64,000 nucleotides of DNA from an uncultured bacterium (lineage in GTDB: Bacteria; Cyanobacteriota; Vampirovibrionia; Gastranaerophilales; Gastranaerophilaceae): NCBI GenBank assembly GCA_949294335.1, contig CASFGO010000013.1, forward strand, positions 62,001-126,000, in the 5' to 3' direction. Numbering within the stretch: the stretch's first letter is position 1; the number at the start of each line of letters is the position of its first letter. The notes beneath the pieces were generated by a model. That model was not told the origin of the DNA, made no database searches, and was given only the letters and a program-made list of their open reading frames with translations. The translations under genes and the position numbers were made by a program. Below, piece by piece: positions 1-7,583 of the stretch.

Positions 1-1
1 A

Positions 2-73
2 TATGCAAGAGAGACTGCAGGTTCTAAAAAAGCTTTAGAAAAAATTAAAGATGGAGCAGGTGCTTCTATATAA
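2..73 (+). CDS. 3' end of a truncated gene, product unknown
   Basis: An open frame enters from the left edge and stops at TAA 71-73. It gives 23 residues ending KIKDGAGASI. Too little remains to assign a family. The frame is uninterrupted from base 2, and the next gene follows after 59 bases on the same strand, so it is probably the tail of a real upstream gene. Confidence 0.5.
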   Translation, partial: YARETAGSKKALEKIKDGAGASI

Positions 74-132
74 AATGCAGAAAATTATTTTCTATGTTAT
101 TATATACCCATATTAATTAAAGGAGTAATTTT

Positions 133-549
133 ATGGGTGTTATTAATGAAATGTTTACTGTAAATACTCAAGGGTATACAGATATTATTGATATCACAAA
201 AAAAGTTGAAAATTGTCTTAATTGCCACCCTGTAAAAGATGCAACAGTTATTGTATCTGTTGCAGGTAGTACCGCAGGAATAACAACAATTGAATATGAA
301 CCTGGTCTTTTAAAAGATTTACCCGAAGCTTTCGAAAAAATTGCTCCTTCAGGAGCTAACTATCATCACGATGAAACTTGGCACGATGGGAATGGCAATG
401 CTCATGTTTTAGCCTCTATTATTGGTAGTTCTGTCACAATACCAGTTGTAGATGGAATTTTATTTTTAGGCCATTGGCAACAAATTGTATTAATTGATTT
501 TGATAATAAAAATCGTTCTAGAACAATTTGTGTCCAAATTTGTATGTAG
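133..549 (+). CDS. yjbQ: YjbQ/UPF0047 family protein (secondary thiamine-phosphate synthase type)
   Basis: The 138-residue length is normal for the UPF0047/YjbQ family. The family signature is visible: HHDETWHDGNGNAHV around residues 76-90, with the conserved histidines of the active-site pocket, and a C-terminal half with GHWQQIVLIDFD. Some family members have weak thiamine-phosphate synthase activity in complementation, but the physiological role is unsettled. A good ribosome site (AAAGGAG) lies about nine bases before the ATG. The permease gene starts 25 bases downstream, so the two may be cotranscribed. The family assignment is firm and the function is not. Confidence 0.9.
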   Translation: MGVINEMFTVNTQGYTDIIDITKKVENCLNCHPVKDATVIVSVAGSTAGITTIEYEPGLLKDLPEAFEKIAPSGANYHHDETWHDGNGNAHVLASIIGSSVTIPVVDGILFLGHWQQIVLIDFDNKNRSRTICVQICM

Positions 550-574
550 TATATGTTTGTTTTATTCTAAGGAC

Positions 575-1927
575 ATGGCATATAAACATAAACTATCATT
601 ATCAGATTCTATATCGTTAGTAGCCGGTTCAATGATTGGCTGCGGTATTTTTATAGTATCAGCAGATATTGCAAGACAAGTACAATCAGGACTTTTATTA
701 ATGATTGTATGGATTATTGCCGCAATTGTTACAATGTGTGGTGCTTTATCATTTGCAGAACTTGCATCAAATATTACTGATGATGGTGGACAATATGTTT
801 ATTTAAAAAAAATATATAATGATGTCGTTGCCTTTTTATATGGGTGGACAACTTTTTTAGTAATACAAACTGGTATTATAGCCGCTGTCTGTACTGCATT
901 TTCAAAATTCATCGGACTTTTAATACCTTTTATTAGTGCTAACAGATATATCTCACATCTTGGAATATTCCATATTTCTACACAAAAATTATTTACGGTA
1001 TTTGTAGTTATATTTTTAACTTTTATCAATTCTAGAGGATTAAAACACGGCGTAGTTACACAAAATATATTTACGGTAACTAAAGTTATATCAATGATTG
1101 GTATAATTCTTTTAGGCTTGTTATTTGGATGCAATTTCCACACATTACATATGAACTTTTCTATACCTATAAACTGGAATTTAGATACAATTAATGTTAT
1201 AGGCGCTGCAACTGTTGGAGCATTATTTGCTTCAATAACTTGGAATAACATAACTTTTGTATCAGGAGATATAAAAGATGCTCCTAAAACTATTCCTAAA
1301 GCACTATTTATTGGTTCTTTACTAGTTTTAGGTTTATATTTTTTAATTAATAGCATTTATGTAACAGCTATTCCAATTAATTTAATTCAAAATGCCCCAG
1401 AAGATATTGTTGCAGCCCAATTAATGTCAATTATTTTTGGTCATTGGGGGAAAATAATTGCTGCAATTATTATTATGATATCTGCATTTGGAAGTGCTAA
1501 TGGAATTATATTAGCAGGAGCAAGGGTTTATTATAATATGGCTAAAGATAGAACTTTCTTTAGAGGGCTTGCTGCTATTGATAGAAATACAAGAGTTCCT
1601 CATAATGCTTTATGGATACAATGTTTATGGGTTTCTATATTAGTTTTGTGGGGTAATTATACTCAACTTTTAGATTATGTAATTTATACTACTTTAATTT
1701 TTTACTGGATAACTGTATTTGGTTTATTTTTATATAGAAAAAGAAATATTGAAACTAATTTTAAAATAAACACAATTATTCCTATCATATATTTATTGAT
1801 AACAGGTTATATAATTATTTGTTTAACAATATTTAAACCAACATATACAATTCCTGGATTATTTATAACTTTAGCAGGTCTACCTGCATATTACTTTTGG
1901 CAGAGGGGCAAAGGATTAAAAGGATAA
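575..1927 (+). CDS. APC-superfamily amino acid permease
   Basis: A 450-residue membrane protein with about twelve hydrophobic segments. The N-terminal part has the APC hallmark SLVAGSMIGCGIFIVSADIA in the first membrane helix, where the unwound GSMIGCGIF stretch contacts the substrate. This fits a proton-coupled amino acid or polyamine transporter or exchanger; the substrate cannot be read from sequence. The open frame extends upstream to 494, inside yjbQ, but those residues do not look like a permease N-terminus. ATG 575 puts MAYKHKLSLSDSISLV at the start, as expected for the family. The AAGGA just before it is unusually close, so the start is slightly uncertain. Confidence 0.88.
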   Translation: MAYKHKLSLSDSISLVAGSMIGCGIFIVSADIARQVQSGLLLMIVWIIAAIVTMCGALSFAELASNITDDGGQYVYLKKIYNDVVAFLYGWTTFLVIQTGIIAAVCTAFSKFIGLLIPFISANRYISHLGIFHISTQKLFTVFVVIFLTFINSRGLKHGVVTQNIFTVTKVISMIGIILLGLLFGCNFHTLHMNFSIPINWNLDTINVIGAATVGALFASITWNNITFVSGDIKDAPKTIPKALFIGSLLVLGLYFLINSIYVTAIPINLIQNAPEDIVAAQLMSIIFGHWGKIIAAIIIMISAFGSANGIILAGARVYYNMAKDRTFFRGLAAIDRNTRVPHNALWIQCLWVSILVLWGNYTQLLDYVIYTTLIFYWITVFGLFLYRKRNIETNFKINTIIPIIYLLITGYIIICLTIFKPTYTIPGLFITLAGLPAYYFWQRGKGLKG

Positions 1928-2051
1928 ATATGTAAAGGGAATACATAATACGCCAATTCATTTTTTATTAATTAGATAAAAAGATATAAGACTTTAGACA
2001 AAATCAAAAAAAAATGATACAATCTTATTCCAATACATAAGGAGTAGGATT

Positions 2052-2339
2052 ATGTTAATCAAAAAACTTACAATTTTATTAATAGCAATTTTATTAATTA
2101 CAGGCCCTGCATTTGCAGCAACAACACACGGTAGAGATGGACAAGTATCAGGAAGAAGTGTCGGAGCAGCGATATGTTCTCTGCTTGTTTGGCCAGGTAT
2201 TGGGCAAGCAATAAATAGACAATCTACAGAAAAAAATGTTACCCACGCAGTATTAGGGCTAACAGGTGTTTTTAGATTTTGGTCATTCTACGATGCTATT
2301 ATCAATAGACAAGGTGGCGTTTGGCATAATAGGATTTAG
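2052..2339 (+). CDS. Small secreted or membrane protein of unknown function
   Basis: A 95-residue protein with a clear Sec signal peptide: MLIKK, a hydrophobic core, then cleavage after AFA near residue 22. The mature part has a short hydrophobic stretch, SVGAAICSLLVWPGIGQAIN, ending in a PGIGQ turn, and a second one, AVLGLTGVFRFWSF. It may be anchored to a membrane or form a small glycine-zipper hairpin. AAGGAG lies about nine bases before the ATG. I do not recognise a family, and the neighbours give no functional hint. Confidence 0.7.
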   Translation: MLIKKLTILLIAILLITGPAFAATTHGRDGQVSGRSVGAAICSLLVWPGIGQAINRQSTEKNVTHAVLGLTGVFRFWSFYDAIINRQGGVWHNRI

Positions 2340-2345
2340 AAACAT

Positions 2346-2669
2346 ATGAAAATATCACCTATTGCAAAATATTTAAGAGAAAATAATGCTGTATCTAAAA
2401 AAGTGGATAAAAATACAGTACATTTTTACACTCCGAAAGATGAATATCTTGGAACATTAACAAAATGTAGTTCTAAAGGGGTAAAATTTATTGCAGTAAC
2501 TATTTTTGATAAAAAAATAAAACCAATATATTCAAAACTTACAAAGACATTAAAGAAAACTGTATATGTGGCAGGAAAAACACCTGAAGAAGATAAACTA
2601 GTAATAAAAAATTTTACACAAATTATTGAAGAAAAAGATTTTGCAACAAGAAAAAAACACAAACAATAA
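2346..2669 (+). CDS. Hypothetical protein, apparently frameshifted near its 3' end
   Basis: A 107-residue Lys-rich protein with no recognised domain, starting six bases after the previous gene and so probably in the same transcript. The frame ends with KKHKQ just after an A7 run at 2651-2657. In the -1 frame the sequence continues as plausible coding DNA for about 44 more codons, to TAA 2795-2797. The codons around the run read AGA AAA AAA CAC, so A AAA AAA is a possible -1 slippery site. Either this is a recent frameshift, a sequencing error in the homopolymer, or a programmed shift. Full length would be about 150 residues. Confidence 0.55.
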   Translation: MKISPIAKYLRENNAVSKKVDKNTVHFYTPKDEYLGTLTKCSSKGVKFIAVTIFDKKIKPIYSKLTKTLKKTVYVAGKTPEEDKLVIKNFTQIIEEKDFATRKKHKQ

Positions 2670-2797
2670 AAGAGAATAAACTTAAAGCTCAACTCACACC
2701 TTTAAAAGAATCTCTACCAATCAATATATATTCATTAAAAGGTGATATTAAATATTCCAAACCAGAAATATTATCAAAAATAGAAACTACATTCTAA
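2658..2797 (+). other. Out-of-frame continuation of the preceding hypothetical gene
   Basis: Reading in the -1 frame after the A7 run gives TQTIKENKLKAQLTPLKES and further residues up to IETTF before TAA. Composition and codon use resemble the upstream 107 codons. The segment has no start codon or ribosome site of its own, so it looks like the detached C-terminus of the upstream protein rather than an independent gene. Confidence 0.5.
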
Positions 2798-2880
2798 TGA
2801 TTATAAATATAGTTTTATTTTTATAGTATCAATAAGCTAATAAGTTCCAATTATTCTCACCCAAATATTTAATCTTTTAA

Positions 2881-3025
2881 ATGGTACGCGTGGAGACTCT
2901 GTCGAGCAAAATAATTAAGTATTATTTTGCGAGAGGTAAGAATCCCCGACGGTCGGGGGTGAGTTCCCGACACGAAAAAAAGACTCCCAAAAGGAAGTCT
3001 TTTAAATGGTACGCGTGGAGGGATT
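2881..3025. repeat. Copy 1 of a ~145-bp tRNA-associated repeat
   Basis: This stretch is nearly identical to 3269-3411, differing by a few substitutions and short indels. Each copy carries, in order: a tRNA-Arg 3'-end-like segment (TGGTACGCGTGGAG), a perfect 10-bp inverted repeat (here 2906-2930, GCAAAATAAT and ATTATTTTGC arms), a short GC-rich palindrome (CCCCGACGGTCGGGG), a terminator-like hairpin, and a second tRNA 3'-end segment. In this copy the second segment stops after 19 bases of tRNA (3007-3025), so it is a truncated tRNA remnant. Confidence 0.85.
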
Positions 3026-3232
3026 GTCTTGCTAATACTTAAATCTATAAGTCTTGGATTATTGGCGGTTCACAAGTTAACATTCCATTTCGTTTTTGTT
3101 CACAAAAACTTCATTCCATAAACTTGTTCACAGGGACGTGTCTAGGTTGCTTCGCAACCGTCGCACTTGCCAAAATCCGTTCGAACCTTAACAAAGCTTA
3201 CGCTTTGAGGTTCTCATCCCAATACACACTAT
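3026..3232. other. Noncoding, structure-rich spacer between the two repeats
   Basis: No convincing gene is seen here. The stretch holds short inverted motifs: GTTCACAAG with CTTGTTCAC about 60 bases later, TTTTTGTTCACAAAAA, GGTTGCTTCGCAACC, and AAAGCTTACGCTTT. It is bounded on both sides by tRNA-Arg 3'-end copies, so it could be the remnant of a small inserted element or a structured RNA. No integrase or transposase is present. Confidence 0.5.
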
Positions 3233-3268
3233 ATAAAAATAGAGATAACTAATGTTATCTCTATTTTT
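3233..3268. terminator. Bidirectional terminator-like hairpin
   Basis: AAAAATAGAGATAAC, a TAAT loop, then GTTATCTCTATTTTT form a perfect 15-bp stem. A-rich and T-rich ends give a U-tract on either strand. It lies in the repeat block downstream (on the minus strand) of the tRNA-Arg gene. Confidence 0.6.
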
Positions 3269-3392
3269 ATGGTACCGTGGAGACTCTGCCGAGCAAAATA
3301 ATTAAGTATTATTTTGCGAGAGGTAAGAATCCCCGACGGTCGGGGGTGAGTTCCCGACACGAAAAAAGACTCCCCAAAGGAAGTCTTTTAAA

Positions 3393-3411
<19 letters not shown>
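3269..3411. repeat. Copy 2 of the ~145-bp tRNA-associated repeat
   Basis: This is the second copy of the element at 2881-3025. Its right end is not a remnant: it runs into the intact tRNA-Arg gene. Its left tRNA-like segment has lost two bases (GGTACCGTGG instead of GGTACGCGTGG). The terminator hairpin in this copy is the natural terminator of tRNA-Arg, so the unit is a duplicated tRNA 3' end plus its downstream flank. Confidence 0.85.
3362..3390 (-). terminator. Terminator of tRNA-Arg
   Basis: Read on the minus strand: AAAAGACTTCC, a short loop, GGGAGTCTTTTTT. The stem of about 11 bp is followed by a T-run three bases after the encoded CCA of the tRNA. The same hairpin occurs in repeat copy 1. 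Confidence 0.65.
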
Positions 3412-3469
<58 letters not shown>

Positions 3470-3582
3470 TTATATTCTTTTTACCCCTCCATACTATCAA
3501 ATAAAGATTTTTTTTCAAGGTTTAAATAAAATTACTTTTATATTAGAATACTATTGTTAACTTTAAAGAAAAAGAGGGAATT

Positions 3583-4881
3583 ATGGTAACAAAAATGTCA
3601 GAAATTAAAACAACTTTTTCAGGTATTGATTTTAGTAAATATTCTTCAAAAGTATCTGAATTTGTTAGTGAATTCACTTCACGTGCAAACAAACAAGGTC
3701 ATTTCTTAAACTGGGTTAATCTACCTCAAGAACAATTAAAAAGAGTAGATGAACTTTATGAAATGGTTGAAAATTTCAAAAAACAAACTAATGCTACTAA
3801 ACTTAGCGTTATGGGTATTGGTGGTTCTAAACATACTGTTGAACATATGTTAGGTATCAACGGCTTAAACATTTGCCACGATAAAGTTGAATTCTATTCA
3901 GATGTTGATTCTATAAGTTTAGAAAGATTTTTAACAAGATTAAACAATGATGTTACTACATCAAACTTTATGATTGCTTCTAAATCAGGTTCTACTTTTG
4001 AAACAAAAGATGGTTTCTTAAGAGTTCAACAAATGCTTATTGATGCGTATAAATCTCAAGGTCAATCAGAAGAAGAAGCTAAAAAATCTGCTGCTAAACA
4101 CTTCATCGCAGTAACAGACGGTAACAGTGAAAAGAGTGAATTAAGAAGAACTTCTATTGAACAAAACTGGATTGGCGATTTATTCATTCACGATGATGTT
4201 GGTGGAAGATTCTCAGCATTTGACGATCACGCATTATTCACTTTAATCTATGCAGGCATGAAAAAAGAAGATATGATTTCTATGCTTAACGCAGCTCAAG
4301 AAATCTCTACTCTTTCTTTAACTGCTAATCTTGAAGCAAACGATGCTTTAAAAGAAGGTATTTTTTGGGCAGATGCTAAACTTAACGGTATTGAAGCTTC
4401 TGTTCACCAATATATGGGTTCTATGTTTGAAAATACAGTTTACTGGCATGCTCAAATGCAAAACGAATCTGTTAAAGATACTTTAAAACAAGTTGCAAAA
4501 GTTCCTGATGCTATGCACCACTCTGCAGAAGCTCACTTCAACCCAGCAAACAAACTTGTTTTCGCTTTAACAGTTCCAACTGATAAAGGTGTATGTTCAG
4601 AAAACGCTGAAGCATATATCGGTGCTTTAACAAAATCTTATGAAGTATCTGGAGCATTCTTCAGAGAAGATGTTGAAACATCAGCTCTTGGACTAACTCC
4701 AGCTGCTGCAGGTGCTCTAACTCAATTAAGAGCATACGCAACTGTTTACCAAGAAATTGTTGAAGCTGTTATGACAGGAAAACAATTACCGGAAGTTCTT
4801 GATAGTGTTCTTCAACCACATGTTGAATTCTACAAAAAGAACCTTAAAGGTGGAGTTGTTATCCCGGGAAGAATTTCTTAA
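3583..4881 (+). CDS. pgi: Glucose-6-phosphate isomerase
   Basis: Interconverts glucose-6-phosphate and fructose-6-phosphate in glycolysis and gluconeogenesis. The 432-residue length matches the short bacterial Pgi type. The phosphosugar-binding SIS-fold motifs are present: GIGGSKHTVEHM near residues 78-89, ASKSGSTFETKDGF near residues 132-145, and the distal VHQYMGSMFEN region. The ATG follows GAGGGAATT, a good ribosome site. A terminator follows the gene, so it is probably transcribed alone. Confidence 0.95.
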   Translation: MVTKMSEIKTTFSGIDFSKYSSKVSEFVSEFTSRANKQGHFLNWVNLPQEQLKRVDELYEMVENFKKQTNATKLSVMGIGGSKHTVEHMLGINGLNICHDKVEFYSDVDSISLERFLTRLNNDVTTSNFMIASKSGSTFETKDGFLRVQQMLIDAYKSQGQSEEEAKKSAAKHFIAVTDGNSEKSELRRTSIEQNWIGDLFIHDDVGGRFSAFDDHALFTLIYAGMKKEDMISMLNAAQEISTLSLTANLEANDALKEGIFWADAKLNGIEASVHQYMGSMFENTVYWHAQMQNESVKDTLKQVAKVPDAMHHSAEAHFNPANKLVFALTVPTDKGVCSENAEAYIGALTKSYEVSGAFFREDVETSALGLTPAAAGALTQLRAYATVYQEIVEAVMTGKQLPEVLDSVLQPHVEFYKKNLKGGVVIPGRIS

Positions 4882-4902
4882 TTAAATTTATATAACAACA
4901 CT

Positions 4903-4937
4903 AAAAACAGACTTCTAAATTTTAGGAGTCTGTTTTT
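4903..4937 (+). terminator. Rho-independent terminator after pgi
   Basis: AAAAACAGACT and AGTCTGTTTTT form an 11-bp stem around an A/T-rich loop, with the T-run on the plus strand. It lies 21 bases after the pgi stop codon. Confidence 0.8.
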
Positions 4938-5016
4938 GTTTAAAATTAAGTTACATTTTCATAGTTTTAATACCCTTGTGATATAATATTTTCATATATA
5001 GCAAGGGAGTTTTTAA

Positions 5017-7503
5017 ATGAACGAAAATTATTTTCCTCAAGAATTAGAAAAAAGATGGCAAAAGTATTATGAAGAAAACTATGTTTTCAAAACTTATGAT
5101 GATGTAGATAAACCTAAATACTTTGCACTATCAATGTTCCCATATCCATCAGGGAAACTACACATGGGACATGTTAGAAACTATACAATAACAGACGTTA
5201 TTGCAAGATACAAAAAACTAAACGGATTTAATGTACTTCATCCAATAGGTTGGGATAGCTTTGGTCTGCCTGCAGAAAACGCAGCTATGCAACACGGAGC
5301 AAATCCTGCTGTTTGGACTGATGAAAATATAGCTTATATGACAGGTCAATTGAAAAGGCTTGGAATATCATACGATTGGGACAGAGAAGTAACTACTTGT
5401 AAAGAAGATTACTACAGATGGACTCAATGGATATTCTTACAATTATATAAAAAAGGACTTGCATATAAAAAAGAAGCTGCTGTAAACTGGTGCGAAAAAT
5501 GTGGAACAGTTTTAGCAAACGAACAAGTTATTGACGGTAAATGTTGGAGATGTGATAGCGTTGTTGAAAAGAAATATCTTTCTCAATGGTTCTTCAAAAT
5601 TACTGAATATGCAGAAGATCTTTTAAAAGATTTAGACAAATTAACAGGTTGGGGCGATAACGTTAAAACAATGCAATCTAACTGGATTGGAAAATCTGAA
5701 GGTGCAATTTTAAAATTCAAAGTAATTGATGCTCCATCAGGCGAAGATATGGAAATTCCAGTTTATACAACAAGACCTGACACAGTTCACGGTATTACAT
5801 ATCTAGTTGTTGCTCCTGAATACAAAGATATTGAAAAATTAACAACAGAAGAAAATAAACAAGCTGTTGAAGAATACAGAGCTAATGCTCGTAGATTAAC
5901 TGAAATCGAACGTTTATCAACTGATAGAGTTAAAACAGGCGTTCCATTAGGTACTCACTGTATCAACCCATTCACTGGAGAAACATTCCCACTATGGACT
6001 GCGGATTATGCGCTTGTTGAATACGGAACAGGTGCTGTAATGGCTGTTCCAACTCACGATACAAGAGATTATGATTTTGCTAAAAAATACAATCTACCAA
6101 TGAAGGTTGTTATTCAAGATCCTAAAAATCCTAGTGATTGCTCAGAAGCTGCATACACAGATGAAGGAGTTCTTGTAAATTCAAATGAATTTAACGGAAT
6201 GAAAAACACAGAAGCTAAAAAAGCAATTACACAAAAAGCAGTAGATAATGGATATGGAGAATTTAAAACACAATATAGACTTCGTGATTGGTTAATTTCT
6301 CGTCAAAGATATTGGGGAGCACCAATTCCTGTTGTATATTGCGATAAATGTGGAATTCAACCGGTACCCGAAGATCAATTACCTGTAAGATTACCAGAAG
6401 ATGTTGATTTCTCTGTTGTTGGTAAATCACCTATTACAACATCTCCAACATTCAAAGATACTGTTTGTCCTGTTTGTGGTGGTCATGCAGTTAGAGAAAC
6501 TGATACAATGGATACATTCGTATGCTCTAGCTGGTATTACCTAAGATATGCAGATCCACATAACAAAGACCTACCATTCTCTAAAGAATTAGTAAATAAA
6601 TGGTTACCAGTTGACCAATATGTAGGTGGTATAGAACATGCTATTCTTCACTTACTATATTCAAGATTCTTTACTAAAGCTCTTAGAGATTTAGGACTAT
6701 TAGATTTTGATGAACCATTTAGTAACCTACTTACTCAAGGTATGGTTCTTAAAGACGGTTCTAAAATGTCTAAATCTAAAGGAAATACAGTTGACCCTGA
6801 TGAAATCTTTGAAAACTATGGAGCTGATACTGCAAGATTATTTATCCTTTCAGATTCTCCTCCAGCAAGAGATTTTGACTGGTCTGATGCAGGTGTAGAA
6901 GGTTGTTATAAATTCTTGAACAGAGTTTGGAAACTATTCTCAAACAACCAAGAATATATTTCACTTGATTACAAACTACCTGAAAAATTATCTAAAGAAA
7001 ATGATGATTTAGTAAGAATAGTTCATATGGCAATCAAATCAGTATCTAACGATATTGCAAACGATTTCCAATTCAATACAGTTATTTCAAGATACAGAGA
7101 ACTAACTAATGCTATATACGATTGGAGAAATAATAAATCAGAATTAAATGATGAAGATAAAGCAGTATTAAGCTTTGCATCAACATCATTAATCAAACTT
7201 ATGTCTCCTGTAACAGTATTTATGGCAGACGAAATATGGAAAGAATTGAGCTCTAAGACATCTATACACGATGAAAAATGGTGTGAATATGATGAAAACT
7301 TAGCAAAGGCAAGCTCAATTACTTTAGTTGTTCAAATCAACGGAAAAGTAAAAGACAAAATAGAAGCTGATGCTGGGGTAAGTGATGAAGAGTTGAAATC
7401 AATTGCCTTATCAAGTCAAAAGATTAAAGACTTAATAGAAGGCAAAACAATTGTTAAAACAATTGTAGTTCCGAAAAAACTAGTTAACATAGTTGTTAAA
7501 TAA
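5017..7503 (+). CDS. leuS: Leucyl-tRNA synthetase
   Basis: Charges tRNA-Leu with leucine in the cytoplasm. The 828-residue length is typical for bacterial LeuRS. Class I motifs are visible: the HIGH variant in YPSGKLHMGHVRNY near residues 43-56, and KMSKS in DGSKMSKSKGN near residue 590. A zinc-type knuckle (WCEKCGTVL...CWRCD) lies near residues 165-190, and a second CDKCG/CPVCGG pair lies in the 445-490 region. A CP1 editing domain with TTRPDT sits between. The ATG follows AAGGGAG. A strong upstream terminator separates it from pgi. Confidence 0.97.
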   Translation: MNENYFPQELEKRWQKYYEENYVFKTYDDVDKPKYFALSMFPYPSGKLHMGHVRNYTITDVIARYKKLNGFNVLHPIGWDSFGLPAENAAMQHGANPAVWTDENIAYMTGQLKRLGISYDWDREVTTCKEDYYRWTQWIFLQLYKKGLAYKKEAAVNWCEKCGTVLANEQVIDGKCWRCDSVVEKKYLSQWFFKITEYAEDLLKDLDKLTGWGDNVKTMQSNWIGKSEGAILKFKVIDAPSGEDMEIPVYTTRPDTVHGITYLVVAPEYKDIEKLTTEENKQAVEEYRANARRLTEIERLSTDRVKTGVPLGTHCINPFTGETFPLWTADYALVEYGTGAVMAVPTHDTRDYDFAKKYNLPMKVVIQDPKNPSDCSEAAYTDEGVLVNSNEFNGMKNTEAKKAITQKAVDNGYGEFKTQYRLRDWLISRQRYWGAPIPVVYCDKCGIQPVPEDQLPVRLPEDVDFSVVGKSPITTSPTFKDTVCPVCGGHAVRETDTMDTFVCSSWYYLRYADPHNKDLPFSKELVNKWLPVDQYVGGIEHAILHLLYSRFFTKALRDLGLLDFDEPFSNLLTQGMVLKDGSKMSKSKGNTVDPDEIFENYGADTARLFILSDSPPARDFDWSDAGVEGCYKFLNRVWKLFSNNQEYISLDYKLPEKLSKENDDLVRIVHMAIKSVSNDIANDFQFNTVISRYRELTNAIYDWRNNKSELNDEDKAVLSFASTSLIKLMSPVTVFMADEIWKELSSKTSIHDEKWCEYDENLAKASSITLVVQINGKVKDKIEADAGVSDEELKSIALSSQKIKDLIEGKTIVKTIVVPKKLVNIVVK

Positions 7504-7531
7504 ATAACATAAATATTAGTATACATATAAG

Positions 7532-7563
7532 AAAAGAAGTCTTTTTTATCAGACTTCTTTTTT
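7532..7563. terminator. Bidirectional terminator between leuS and the RTX flagellin
   Basis: AAAAGAAGTCT and AGACTTCTTTTTT pair around a short T-rich loop. A T-run is available on both strands, so it can end leuS transcripts and the convergent flagellin transcripts. Confidence 0.8.
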
Positions 7564-7583
7564 ATATATACCTTTAAATTCAT

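Noticed and set aside
494-574. Upstream extension of the permease
   Set aside because: It lies inside yjbQ and lacks similarity to permease N-termini; ATG 575 gives the normal start.
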